The position numbers were made by a program, and so were the translations under genes. This document shows, one piece after another, positions 36,514 through 45,689 of a stretch of 64,000 bases of DNA. The stretch spans positions 2,872,333-2,936,332 of the forward strand of contig NZ_LR812090.1 of the NCBI RefSeq assembly GCF_903772925.1, read 5' to 3'. Within the stretch, counting starts at the first letter, position 1. Each line of letters begins with the position of its first letter. Source of the DNA: Alteromonas macleodii (GTDB taxonomy: Bacteria; Pseudomonadota; Gammaproteobacteria; Enterobacterales; Alteromonadaceae). Under the pieces are notes generated by a model that saw only the letters and a program-made list of their open reading frames with translations, was not told the DNA's origin and searched no databases.

Positions 36514-37408
36514 TTTCAATCTCCTTGATAATTCTTGCGATACCATTTAAAAAACAGGTGTTCCCAGAAAACGTGTACGTCTCTATTTGTAATTCTTTGG
36601 CAGCTAACTCATAGCGAGCACACAATGCTTCACCGCCGACTAAATAGATATTTCTGTGCGTTGAACTGTGTAATTCATTACCAATTAAAATTCCAGACAG
36701 GTAATCCGCCACCTCGTGATCGGCGAGTTCACCAAATAACCTGAGCGCTCGGGCAGAAAAAATATCGTTAAGCAATGCGCCGTTTGCCGTCCGCTTAACT
36801 CCCTTTAAAAAAGCATTTTCATCGACGATTTCCTGAGCCGGCAAAGGGGGTTTTACCGATGAATAATGACTTAGCAATGCGAAAAGTTCGCCTGTAAAAT
36901 AAGTCGAAAAGCTCGAAATGGCTCCGCTTTTAATATCGACATGTTTACTGTGTGTACCTGGCAGTACAATGTGCATATTGTCTGAATCAGTTATTAGAGG
37001 TAATCCAAACACCTGAACCTCCTCACCACGCATAACGTCGCAATAAAGTTCAGCCGACCTATAACTTACTCCAGGTAAAATTCTAGCCCGCGCTCCCCAG
37101 GGTAGTTCAAAACACACTGCGCTATGCGCAACATCAGAAACAGATGCGGGTGCTGCAACATAAGGCACTTCTTTCCATCCCGACGCAGAGCCAACCATCC
37201 CTGCCATTAGCACTGGGATATGTTGATAACTCGATGTCATGGCTTTTAACTTAGGCTCTAATGCTTCAGCGAATTTACCGTCTTTTATTTGTAGAAGGCC
37301 CATAGGCGCCTCTATGGTATTAACTAATACACCTTTGCTATCTAATCCAAAAAGCCGGAAGTTACTTGTGCCCCAGTCGACAACAAACGTGGCTATGTCG
37401 TTATCCAT
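36503..37408 (-). CDS. dgoK: 2-dehydro-3-deoxygalactonokinase
   Basis: It phosphorylates 2-keto-3-deoxygalactonate at O6 using ATP. The 301-residue protein starts with the DgoK family signature FVVDWGTSNFRLFGLD (ATPase phosphate loop). It also has MAGMVGSASGWKEVPY, PGTHSKHV and FLKGVKR, all typical of this family. It starts 5 bases after the transporter stop and overlaps dgoA, so the three genes form a tight operon. In this setting the substrate most likely comes from 3,6-anhydro-D-galactose rather than from free galactonate. Confidence 0.93.
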   Translation of the reverse strand: MDNDIATFVVDWGTSNFRLFGLDSKGVLVNTIEAPMGLLQIKDGKFAEALEPKLKAMTSSYQHIPVLMAGMVGSASGWKEVPYVAAPASVSDVAHSAVCFELPWGARARILPGVSYRSAELYCDVMRGEEVQVFGLPLITDSDNMHIVLPGTHSKHVDIKSGAISSFSTYFTGELFALLSHYSSVKPPLPAQEIVDENAFLKGVKRTANGALLNDIFSARALRLFGELADHEVADYLSGILIGNELHSSTHRNIYLVGGEALCARYELAAKELQIETYTFSGNTCFLNGIARIIKEIENEQ

Positions 37409-37413
37409 AATAA

Positions 37414-39015
37414 TTACTTAGCCCCCAACGCGTTTTGATTAGTTAGCTCAAGTTCTAGTGCCTCTATGGTTTTTCCCTTTGTCTCAGGTAAATAAAGATA
37501 CATAACTATTAACCCAAATAGCCCGATACCGGCGTAGAGTAAAAATATGTTTGCTACGCCCATGTTGTCTAACTGCCATGGGAAGAACTGCTGAATTGAC
37601 CACGATGAAACAGTTTGAACGAGTGCGGCGAAAGGAAGCGCTACACTGCGTACTTTATTTGGGAATATCTCAGAGAAAATCACCCACATTATCGGCCCTA
37701 TCGATAAGTTAAATGCAGCAAGAAACGCAAAAATACCGAACAAGACCAGTGGTGCATTAACACCGATGATCGTTTTTTCGATGATTGCGCCACTTACCAA
37801 TGGCAGTGTCTTTTTATCGAAGTGTTTTGACAGTTCAGTTTTCAACTCCACATCACTATCGAAACTTTTACCAGCAAATGGCGCCAAAGAAGATACAGCC
37901 AGAGCATTTTGTTCAAAATGTGTTGTTAGCTCAGCCATAGCAGCTTCATTAAATTCGTAGCTCGCTTGCTTAAACCCTAAGAACGTAGAACCATGAGCGA
38001 CAACAACGAGTAGTAAACCCGCTATAGTAAGCGTCCTTCTGCCAAGCTTTTCGACGAACCCAATGGCAACAAGGGTTGCCGCAAGCCCTACTGCTCCTGT
38101 AGAAATAGTTTGCATAAAAGTATCTTCAACGCTCATGCCGATTTGCTCAAACACCATAGGCGCAAAAAACAGCACTGCATTCATACCTGTTGCTCCTTGA
38201 ACGAAAGCGTATGCAACAGCGATAAACACGACAAAACGCAGCCCTGGGCTAAACAACGTTTTAAGTTGCGAAAAGGTGTCTAGCTCACTATTGTTGGTAA
38301 GTGAACGCTTAACGTCTTCTAAAAGAACCGCGGCTTTTTCACCAGAATCAATAATGTCAAAAACAAACAAAGCTTCGTTATCTCTTCCCTTTTTAGCCAA
38401 CCATCGAGGTGATTCTGGAATACACAAAATAAGGGCAATCCAAATCGCGTTGGCGAACAGTTCGGCACCCAGCATAACGCGCCAAATATTGTCGTTGGTT
38501 AACCAAGTGGAGGTAGAAAGCGATTTAACGAGAAAATAGTTAATCACAAAGGCGCATAGCAACCCGAGACCAATCATGAACTGGTTTATCGATACAAACT
38601 TACCTCGTTGGTGGGCAGGCGCAATTTCTCCAATGTACATGGCAGAAACCGTGATTGATGCGAACGCCACACCACCTATAAAGCGGCCCACAAGAAGCAT
38701 TTCGTAACTTACCGCAAATGCGGACATTAGAGATGATAGGGAGTACGTAAAACCGATAGCGAGCAACACTCTTGCTCTTCCAAACTTTTCACACAGAGAC
38801 CCCGTAAAGAAGAGAGCCAGAATAACCCCAAGAAGTGCACAGCCTACGAGCGTACCTTGTTGAATCGAATCCAGTTCAAACTCTGCGCTTACAAACCTAA
38901 GCGCCCCTGATATATTTGCTGCATCTAACCCGAATACGAAGCCACCGAATGCGGCGACGAGGGCGAAAAAAGAAACATTCGCGCTCGATGAGCTAAATCT
39001 AATGGGTAATCTCAC
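37414..39015 (-). CDS. MFS sugar porter
   Basis: A 12-helix inner-membrane transporter of the sugar porter family. Signatures: FGLDAANISGALRF in helix 1, GRARVLLAI, PESPRWL near the central loop and PETKGKT at the C-terminus. A long loop (about residues 315-400) between two central-to-late helices is unusual. I chose GTG at 39015 because AGGTGAGGAAG lies just before it. The ATG at 39033 has no ribosome-binding site and would put the operator only 13 bases upstream. It is first in the operon with dgoK and dgoA and probably imports galactose, anhydrogalactose or a sugar acid. Confidence 0.88.
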   Translation of the reverse strand: MRLPIRFSSSSANVSFFALVAAFGGFVFGLDAANISGALRFVSAEFELDSIQQGTLVGCALLGVILALFFTGSLCEKFGRARVLLAIGFTYSLSSLMSAFAVSYEMLLVGRFIGGVAFASITVSAMYIGEIAPAHQRGKFVSINQFMIGLGLLCAFVINYFLVKSLSTSTWLTNDNIWRVMLGAELFANAIWIALILCIPESPRWLAKKGRDNEALFVFDIIDSGEKAAVLLEDVKRSLTNNSELDTFSQLKTLFSPGLRFVVFIAVAYAFVQGATGMNAVLFFAPMVFEQIGMSVEDTFMQTISTGAVGLAATLVAIGFVEKLGRRTLTIAGLLLVVVAHGSTFLGFKQASYEFNEAAMAELTTHFEQNALAVSSLAPFAGKSFDSDVELKTELSKHFDKKTLPLVSGAIIEKTIIGVNAPLVLFGIFAFLAAFNLSIGPIMWVIFSEIFPNKVRSVALPFAALVQTVSSWSIQQFFPWQLDNMGVANIFLLYAGIGLFGLIVMYLYLPETKGKTIEALELELTNQNALGAK

Positions 39016-39046
39016 AACTTCCTCACCTAACATATACTACTAATGC

Positions 39047-39061
39047 AAACATATTATGTTT
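39047..39061. promoter_or_regulatory. palindromic operator, site 10
   Basis: AAACATATTATGTTT, perfect match, extended on the left by GC. It is upstream of the transporter/dgoK/dgoA operon. The divergent gap of 393 bases to the LacI gene holds sites 10 and 11 and nothing else recognised. Confidence 0.78.
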
Positions 39062-39248
39062 AATGAAGAGTTTCTGCAACCTAAATATAAACGTTTTGTT
39101 AACGTTTTCTTTTTATAACTCAGCGTGACGTTACGAATAATGTCAATTCAATCGAGTACACCTCATACATTGCTTATATTAAAGAATGGGGCGTCTGGTG
39201 TAATCAAAGAATCGTCTTTAACATTTCCACAAAACATTATATATTATT

Positions 39249-39263
39249 TAACATATTATGTTT
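39249..39263. promoter_or_regulatory. palindromic operator, site 11
   Basis: TAACATATTATGTTT has one mismatch. It lies 145 bases upstream of the LacI-family gene, which may therefore be a member of the regulon or autoregulated. Confidence 0.68.
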
Positions 39264-39408
39264 AAACTCGGATAAATACGATTTTTATATCAATGTAAAT
39301 GGACAAAATGCTAGTGCTGAATTTTGTTTCATTAACGCTCGTTGAATAATTGGATATGCCATTTTTGCGCTCTTTTAAATGGTTGGTGCTTTTGAAAGGT
39401 ATAAGTTT

Positions 39409-40386
39409 ATGATCACCCAGCCTGTAACTATCAAAGACATAGCGAAACTAGCAAATGTTTCTATCGCGACAGTTTCGCGGGTTATCAATGAAAATGGAAA
39501 AGTAAAAGGCGCGACTAAAACTAAAATTCAACAGTTAATAGATAGTTTGAATTTTAAACCGAATACGTATGCTAGAGATCTTGTAAAAAATCGCTCTTCA
39601 TCAATAGGTATCATTTATCCCCACTTCTCGTTTGACTGTCATGAGTTCAACGGTTTAAGTCAAGCCAATACAGGTACCCCACTCCCACCTTACTTGGCAC
39701 AGACAGCGCACTCAGAGGAAGAAGAAAAAGCGCGAATTGAAGAACTAGATGCACTCGGATGCCCCGGTATTGTGTTGTGCCACTCCAGATGCTCTGCGCA
39801 AACGCTTAATCGCTGGGTGAAAAAATTGCCCTACCTTTACTGTATCGACCGTCAATTGACCTCGTCGTCCTTCCAGCGCGTTAACTTTGATCATTTAGAT
39901 GCAGGTGTACTACAAGCTAGAGAAGCGCTGAGAAATGGCGGACGATTCGGAATAGTTGTCTATTCAACAACGTTCAATCATGCCAGCGCTCAGCGCTTTT
40001 CTGGGATCATTGGAACACTTAGCAATTATAAAGGGCCGTTGGAAGTTGAAACCTTGTCTTTAACAAAGTGTGACATAGACAGTGCTTTCGGTTTAGTTAA
40101 GGACAATGATGCTTTATTCAGAAGGGCTGACTTCATCATTGCTGAAAACGACTTTGCAGCCTATGGTGTTATCAATGCACTTAAAACAATGGGGCTCAGA
40201 ATTCCCCACGAGACTACAGTAGTTGGCTTTGGTAATCATATGATATCAACCTTAAGCTACCCAAAGCTAACCACCGTACAATATCCATTTAACCAAATGT
40301 TGAACGAAATAGTGTATCGCATTCAAAAAGGTAAAATACGTACTCGTGATTTTCGTCCAACATTAGTGAAGCGGCAGTCCAGCTGA
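39409..40386 (+). CDS. LacI-family transcriptional regulator
   Basis: The start at 39409 follows AAAGGT and gives 325 residues; an ATG 10 codons earlier is possible. The N-terminal LacI helix-turn-helix is TIKDIAKLANVSIATVSRVINENGKV, with a hinge NTYARDLVKN. A periplasmic-binding-protein-like ligand domain follows (SIGIIYPHFS, then FDHLDAG, IIAENDFAAYGVINALK and TVVGFGNH). It is divergent from the transporter/dgoKA operon and convergent with a receptor gene. It may control one or both. LacI proteins usually bind even palindromes with a central CG, which the regulon motif lacks, so it is the less likely owner of that motif. Confidence 0.9.
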   Translation: MITQPVTIKDIAKLANVSIATVSRVINENGKVKGATKTKIQQLIDSLNFKPNTYARDLVKNRSSSIGIIYPHFSFDCHEFNGLSQANTGTPLPPYLAQTAHSEEEEKARIEELDALGCPGIVLCHSRCSAQTLNRWVKKLPYLYCIDRQLTSSSFQRVNFDHLDAGVLQAREALRNGGRFGIVVYSTTFNHASAQRFSGIIGTLSNYKGPLEVETLSLTKCDIDSAFGLVKDNDALFRRADFIIAENDFAAYGVINALKTMGLRIPHETTVVGFGNHMISTLSYPKLTTVQYPFNQMLNEIVYRIQKGKIRTRDFRPTLVKRQSS

Positions 40387-40435
40387 CCACTTCTACCTAA
40401 TTATTCTATTAAAAACAAATCCTTACAAAACGAGA

Positions 40436-40462
40436 AAAAGCCTGATGAATCAGGCTTTTTTC
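40436..40462. terminator. bidirectional Rho-independent terminator
   Basis: AAAGCCTGA-TGAA-TCAGGCTTT with A- and T-runs on both sides separates the convergent LacI and receptor genes. Confidence 0.9.
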
Positions 40463-40477
40463 GTTGTTTTTTATCTA

Positions 40478-43006
40478 CTAGAAAGTATAGGTCACGCTTC
40501 CGCCGATAAAGCGAGAGTAATCACGAGGATAGAACCCGCTACCAAAGCCTTCAGTGTTTGTGTTTCGACGGGTTGTGTATTCTTTATCAAGTACGTTTCT
40601 CACGAAAACATTGAACCTTAAATTATCTTTTCCAATACCAAAAAATGCATCCCATATACCATATGATGGATTTGAGCGCTGATCAAAAGCAAGTTCATTT
40701 ACTGTTTGCGTTGCTTCACCTTCATATCGATAAACAATACGAACATTTCCATCCCAACTACCTAGCTCGTATTTTTGCTCAAGCGTACCTAAAAATTGCT
40801 CTTCGGCGTTGTTCGGGAACGGTAAACCACTTAAATCTAAGCGCGGAGCACCTGCTACCTCTGAACAACGGTCGGCTAGATTACCACCGGAGCGATCGTT
40901 CCCGCTACGAGGGCAATTTACCGGCGCATTGGAAAAATCTTCATAAACCGCTTCGTAATTCGCATAGCTAGTGATAAAACGAAGCGACTCGGTGATATCC
41001 AAGATCATATCTGCTTCAAAACCGTGAGATCGAGCCTCTTCTGCATTTACATAGCCTGCAAAAGTATTGCCTTCGTCTTCGTCGATAATCCTTACGGCCC
41101 GAACTTGATAATCCTCAACACGCATATCGAAATAGGTAAAGTTGAACAACAAACGATTGTCCAAGAAACTTGATCTTACGCCAATTTCGAAGTTGGTAGA
41201 CTGCTCAGGCTTAGTGGGGAAATTATCTACATCGTCTGGGTTAGTGTTACTGGTTACGAAATATGATGAACCTTTATAACCTGTTGAATAATTCACATAA
41301 CCACGAATATCATCAGTAAAGTCATAACCCAATACCGCTTTATATATAACATGAGTGTCAGAATCGGAGAACTTAGTCGGCTCGGTGCGATTGATAAACA
41401 AGCTTTCATCTTGTAGTGCACGAGCGAAAACTTCTTCATAGGTATCGAGACCAACACCATCTTGAGGTGTGCGAAGGTCAGTACGAGAGAATGTTGCTTC
41501 ACCCTCTTCTTTTAGCGCCCTAAAGCCAAAAGTAGCATCTAAATCATCGGTAATTTGATATTCGAGTTGCCCGAAAATTGCGTAATTGGTGAATTGGGTC
41601 GTAAAGTCACCACCATTTAGCAATCGACTGGGCTCCAATAATGATCGGTCATCTATGCCTGTTTCAGCATAGTTAGCTAAAAACGCGTTAGTTGACGGAC
41701 CTGAGTAGCAGCCTGCAAGCACGCCATTTTCGATTAAGCCACGACGTCCTGCAATGCATCCATCGCGCGTTTCTGAGCGCTGCCCTTTAGTATCGTGATA
41801 GAAAAGACCTACAATCCAGTCTAGTTTATCATTACCAAAAGAACTTAAGCGCAATTCTTGCTGAATGACCTCAACAGACTCATTACCGCCAAAAGCTGAA
41901 CGTTCCACCGGAAAATTAACAGTGAAGAACCCTGAGCTATTTAGCAGTTCAAAGTCACGATATGAACTAATATAAGAAAGCGTTAATTCTGTATCTAAAT
42001 CATAATTAACTTCTACTGACGCGCCAGAATTAGTTGTCTCACCAAAATTTGCCTCTGGATTTCTCGCCGTCACTGGGTTTCCAGCTTCTTCAAAAAAAGA
42101 CTCCGGATTCACTCGATTATAGGTGGTTCCTTCAATAGTACCATCATCGCGAACATTGATAATTGGGCGTGGACCAAAATCAGGGTTAATGCCACCTATT
42201 CGTGTAAATGCACAACAGTTAGTTTCTCGCTCTGAATGCTCGGTTCTGAACAACACTTCCAGGTCTTCACCGTTGTCATACAAGAGTTGACCTCTAAGGC
42301 CATACGCATCTACTTCACCAATGTCGTAATCATCGACACCAGGCATGGTGTTCTCAATCCACCCATCGATAGTTTCATATTGCGCGTTTACACGCATAGC
42401 CCAGTTGTCGCTTATCGGTGCGTTAACATGGCCGCTAACTTCTACTCCATTGTCTTCGGTAATTTCTAACCTTGCCTTTCCCCCAAATTCGGCAAGGTTC
42501 GGTTTTTTAGTTACATAGTGCAGAAGGCCCGTAGAGGTATTCTGGCCAAAAAGCGTGCCTTGTGGACCACGTAATGCCTCAACTCGCTGAAGGTCAGAAA
42601 CACTAAGGTTTAACATTGATTGACGAGGTAAAACTTCCCCATCAATAACAACAAGGTTAGAAGATTGTAGGCCGATAGAGTTGGTAAAGGTGCCTATACC
42701 ACGGGTTTTCAACGTTGTGGTACGAATTTCAGTGCTATCGTCAATGCCGAAGCCGGGAAGATATTTAATAAGATCGAAACCATCTTGAACGTTATAACGC
42801 TCTAGAAGGTCGCCTTGAATAACTTCAATTGATACAGGCACTTCTTTAAGCGCTTGCTCACGCTTTTGTGCCGATACCAAAATCACCTCAACATCTTTTT
42901 CTTCTTTTTCAGGCTGTTTTGCTTCTTGTGCACTAACTGACTGTGCAACTAGACTTAACGAAAAGCCTGCAAATAAAAGAGCATTTTTCGTAGAAACACC
43001 TTTCAT
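40478..43006 (-). CDS. TonB-dependent receptor, siderophore-receptor-like branch (842 aa)
   Basis: The ATG at 43006 with GGAG upstream is preferred over an upstream start five codons earlier. Signal peptide ends near VSAQ. The plug pattern EVILVSAQKREQALKEVPVSIEV, LPGFGIDD, RVEALRGPQGTLFGQNTSTGLLHYVTKKP is different from the other receptors here and typical of the branch with siderophore and cobalamin-type members. The barrel ends in IGGSVTYTF. Operator site 12 lies directly upstream, placing it in the carrageenan regulon, so a glycan ligand is more likely than a siderophore. No partner lipoprotein is adjacent. Confidence 0.9.
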   Translation of the reverse strand: MKGVSTKNALLFAGFSLSLVAQSVSAQEAKQPEKEEKDVEVILVSAQKREQALKEVPVSIEVIQGDLLERYNVQDGFDLIKYLPGFGIDDSTEIRTTTLKTRGIGTFTNSIGLQSSNLVVIDGEVLPRQSMLNLSVSDLQRVEALRGPQGTLFGQNTSTGLLHYVTKKPNLAEFGGKARLEITEDNGVEVSGHVNAPISDNWAMRVNAQYETIDGWIENTMPGVDDYDIGEVDAYGLRGQLLYDNGEDLEVLFRTEHSERETNCCAFTRIGGINPDFGPRPIINVRDDGTIEGTTYNRVNPESFFEEAGNPVTARNPEANFGETTNSGASVEVNYDLDTELTLSYISSYRDFELLNSSGFFTVNFPVERSAFGGNESVEVIQQELRLSSFGNDKLDWIVGLFYHDTKGQRSETRDGCIAGRRGLIENGVLAGCYSGPSTNAFLANYAETGIDDRSLLEPSRLLNGGDFTTQFTNYAIFGQLEYQITDDLDATFGFRALKEEGEATFSRTDLRTPQDGVGLDTYEEVFARALQDESLFINRTEPTKFSDSDTHVIYKAVLGYDFTDDIRGYVNYSTGYKGSSYFVTSNTNPDDVDNFPTKPEQSTNFEIGVRSSFLDNRLLFNFTYFDMRVEDYQVRAVRIIDEDEGNTFAGYVNAEEARSHGFEADMILDITESLRFITSYANYEAVYEDFSNAPVNCPRSGNDRSGGNLADRCSEVAGAPRLDLSGLPFPNNAEEQFLGTLEQKYELGSWDGNVRIVYRYEGEATQTVNELAFDQRSNPSYGIWDAFFGIGKDNLRFNVFVRNVLDKEYTTRRNTNTEGFGSGFYPRDYSRFIGGSVTYTF

Positions 43007-43050
43007 ACCTATCTCCAACACTATATTAACAAATTAGATTGCACCTATAT

Positions 43051-43065
43051 AAACATATGATGTTT
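43051..43065. promoter_or_regulatory. palindromic operator, site 12
   Basis: AAACATATGATGTTT, perfect match, 44 bases upstream of the receptor start. Confidence 0.77.
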
Positions 43066-43130
43066 ACTTTAACAAGATGTAAAATTATATTTATACAAAA
43101 TATACTGAGTCATAGGCGCTCTTAACAAAA

Positions 43131-43163
43131 AAGCCGCGTTCGATAGTTCTTCGAATGCGGCTT
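43131..43163 (-). terminator. Rho-independent terminator after cgiA
   Basis: AAGCCGCGTTCGA / TCGAATGCGGCTT has one G-T pair and a 7-base loop; on the minus strand TTTTTTG follows. It ends cgiA. Confidence 0.85.
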
Positions 43164-43199
43164 GAAGTTTTACCTAGTAAATGAATATAGCGGCTTAAT

Positions 43200-44675
43200 C
43201 TATCGCTCCCATCGACTGCTGGAGCATTCGGACATACCGTAATAATTGCAGACACGGCTACTTTCAGTATTCGTGTCGATAGTCTTGTGTGAATTTACAG
43301 GAAAATTTATTCTTTTGACGTTAAAAGTTTTCACATCATAATCGTATTTTGAAGTTTCAGGTGTGGTATCAATTACTGCAGCTAATGACGGACCAATGTA
43401 AATTTGGCCTTGCTTACTCCATTGTTCTTTTGTAGGAAGGCATACACGCTTGCACATAGGGTTGGATGTAGAAAAGTAGTCTAGCTGGTCCTGTTTAAGA
43501 TCTGCGTTATAACCAAAACGCGCTGTAACATCAAAGACTTTAACCGTGCCAAATGAACCAGGCTCTATTCCATATTCCAGTTTTGCTTTATCTAAACACG
43601 CGTCTTTTTGTGTTACGCGAGCCGCCCACCGTGTACCACCATTACCTCTAGCATAAGGGGTTTGCGCACACCCTCGGCCCAATTTACTTTCAACGGCTTG
43701 TTTCCAACTTTGACGCGTATGTACTTCGTCTGTCGGGCTAAAGAGTTCGACAAATCCACTATCACTTCGTACAGCCGAACCGCAACTAACTGAGCTGACA
43801 TTGGTCACTTGCACATCTCCATTCTTCATAAAATGTGGGCCAAACATGACCGCCGCAAGTCCTTTGCTACATCTGATATTATCAGCAAAGATGTTTCTTA
43901 TTCCGCCTTGCTTATAATTTTTCATAAGTAAGTTGTCAGTTTCCATCCGTAACGCAATTCCGCCTTCCGAATGGAGGTTCCTAAACAAAATATTATCTGC
44001 GCCATAGGTTTGAATAAGGCCGTAGCCGAACAAAGCGTTATTTTGTTTTATTCTTTCGATAATTCCATTACGCGACCAATGTAACCGCCCATTACGTTCT
44101 GTTACGTCCACTAAAATTGAGGCAAATATCGTTTTATTATCATCAATGGTAAAATTGGAAATTTTGTAATTTCTAACATCGCCTAACTTAAAAACAGCTA
44201 AGTTTTTGTCGCGAGAATCTTTAAAATCCACCAAAAAACCGTTTCCTAACCCTTGAAAGCTGAAGTTTCTTACAATATTGTTTACGCCAACTTCAAATAG
44301 TCGGTGGTTTTTGCCATCCCCATTCCACGTTGGCTTGATTATCACGTCACTCTCAACACGGATGTGTACGTTCGACTTCATCTGTATGCCGAGGAAATGG
44401 TAAGTTCCATTCGGTATTAGTAAAGTGCCCCCATTCGGTTTTCTACTAATAGCATTAATTGCTCTTTGTAAAGCATTACTGTCATCACTAGTGTCGTTTC
44501 CATTAGCGCCAAAATCATCAACTAAATCATAGTTAACATCTTGTTGAGTAGGGGCAACATAAAAATCTGCGTCCTTATAAGTCTTGGGGGAGACAGCCCC
44601 TATCGCAGCTGAAGAGGCCAGTGCTCCGCCTAAAAATAAATTTGTTAACCACAACTTTCTAAAATATAAGCGCAT
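43200..44675 (-). CDS. cgiA: Iota-carrageenase CgiA, family GH82
   Basis: A secreted inverting endo-hydrolase of beta-1,4 linkages in iota-carrageenan. The 491-residue length and sequence agree with my memory of the Alteromonas fortis enzyme whose structure is known. Signal peptide ends near AIGA-V. The right-handed beta-helix starts around DFGANGNDTSDDSNALQRAI. Active-site residues are Gln222, Glu245 (acid), Asp247 (base, LRMETDNL) and His281, at the published positions. The insertion after residue 300 corresponds to the lid domain that makes the enzyme processive. GGAGTG precedes the ATG. It is a single-gene unit behind operator site 13, ended by a strong terminator. Confidence is high; no database search was done. 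Confidence 0.97.
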   Translation of the reverse strand: MRLYFRKLWLTNLFLGGALASSAAIGAVSPKTYKDADFYVAPTQQDVNYDLVDDFGANGNDTSDDSNALQRAINAISRKPNGGTLLIPNGTYHFLGIQMKSNVHIRVESDVIIKPTWNGDGKNHRLFEVGVNNIVRNFSFQGLGNGFLVDFKDSRDKNLAVFKLGDVRNYKISNFTIDDNKTIFASILVDVTERNGRLHWSRNGIIERIKQNNALFGYGLIQTYGADNILFRNLHSEGGIALRMETDNLLMKNYKQGGIRNIFADNIRCSKGLAAVMFGPHFMKNGDVQVTNVSSVSCGSAVRSDSGFVELFSPTDEVHTRQSWKQAVESKLGRGCAQTPYARGNGGTRWAARVTQKDACLDKAKLEYGIEPGSFGTVKVFDVTARFGYNADLKQDQLDYFSTSNPMCKRVCLPTKEQWSKQGQIYIGPSLAAVIDTTPETSKYDYDVKTFNVKRINFPVNSHKTIDTNTESSRVCNYYGMSECSSSRWER

Positions 44676-44704
44676 GTTTTCACTCCGATAGATACCAAAA
44701 ACAC

Positions 44705-44719
44705 AAACATACTATGTTT
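44705..44719. promoter_or_regulatory. palindromic operator, site 13
   Basis: AAACATACTATGTTT, perfect arms, 29 bases upstream of cgiA. It gives direct evidence that the palindrome marks carrageenan genes. Confidence 0.78.
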
Positions 44720-44816
44720 ATATCTGTATTAAAACATATTTAAAGCAATGATTATGTATATGATTTGCTTATTTATTCGTTAATATTGTGTGCGACCTAT
44801 ATTGAAAGTCTGTATT

Positions 44817-45689
44817 TTAAAAAGCTAGTTTCATGCTTTTTTGTTTACCCACTCCTATGACTTCGATGATAGAATCGGAAAGCTTTACAAAACTAAAAGC
44901 GGTTCGCTCGGTATCTAACATAGCGCTGAATGTTATGAAGTGAACGCCATTTTTATAGGCATAATCTCCCTCGTGATTGTGTCCGTTAAACCAAGCTTTT
45001 ACGTTAGGAAACTTCGTTATCACTTCCATGACTTGCTGGTGATTCCATAACAAGTGTCTGTCGAATGGAAAAATTGGGAAGTGACTAAGAATGATGACTT
45101 TTTCTTTGTTATGGTCAGCTTCGGTCAAAACTGCAACAAGCCATTCAAGCTGCTTTTCTCCTAGACCACCATTCCAATGTGGAAGGTCAGAATACTTTTC
45201 ACTGATCAGCTTCTGAGAAAGCGCATGCTGTTTGCTATTTCGTGGCCATCCATAATGACTTATATCATTACCGTCAACTACAACAAATCGCCATTCGCCA
45301 ATCACAAAATCGTAATAACGAGAAGGCAAGCCTAATGCTTTGGGAACATCACGCTTATACTTATCTTCAACCGAGAAATCATGATTACCGAGCACGTGAT
45401 AAAACGGGACTGAGCTTTGTTTAGTGACAGAATTTAACGACTGTAGGTTGCTGAAACCTTCATCAATGAAGTCACCTAAATGAAATACTGCAACGGCTTC
45501 GCTATTATTTATCTGTTGCACAGCGCTGTCTAACTTTGACAAACAACTCCTGTAAAGACGAGCTCCAGCGGGTTCTTTATCGGCAAATTGACAATCAGCA
45601 ATGACCGCAACAGTAGTCATATCAGTGGCGAAACTCTTACAACAAAAAAAGGATAAAAGACAATATAAAATGAATAGAATGTTCTTCAT
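44817..45689 (-). CDS. Secreted calcineurin-like metallophosphoesterase, ADPRibase-Mn-like
   Basis: A 290-residue protein with a signal peptide (to about residue 21). Metallophosphoesterase motifs in order: A-D32-C-Q34-F-A-D, L-G-D73-F-I-D, G-N102-H-D104, ILSHFPI and FNGHNHEG. The D-x-Q first motif instead of D-x-H, and the following RLYRSCLSKLDSAV, recall Mn-dependent ADP-ribose/CDP-alcohol diphosphatases. Those are normally cytosolic, whereas this one appears exported. It lies directly upstream of cgiA in the same direction, but cgiA has its own operator. No operator precedes it. Its link to carrageenan is unclear; phosphate scavenging from nucleotides is possible. Confidence 0.82.
   Translation of the reverse strand: MKNILFILYCLLSFFCCKSFATDMTTVAVIADCQFADKEPAGARLYRSCLSKLDSAVQQINNSEAVAVFHLGDFIDEGFSNLQSLNSVTKQSSVPFYHVLGNHDFSVEDKYKRDVPKALGLPSRYYDFVIGEWRFVVVDGNDISHYGWPRNSKQHALSQKLISEKYSDLPHWNGGLGEKQLEWLVAVLTEADHNKEKVIILSHFPIFPFDRHLLWNHQQVMEVITKFPNVKAWFNGHNHEGDYAYKNGVHFITFSAMLDTERTAFSFVKLSDSIIEVIGVGKQKSMKLAF

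Noticed and set aside
39016..39033. ATG at 39033 as start of the sugar porter
   Set aside because: It has no ribosome-binding site and lies 13 bases from the operator; the GTG at 39015 has AGGTGAGG upstream.
40478..43006. Receptor as a siderophore receptor
   Set aside because: The plug belongs to that branch, but the regulon operator directly upstream and the carrageenan neighbours make a glycan ligand more likely; kept as undetermined.
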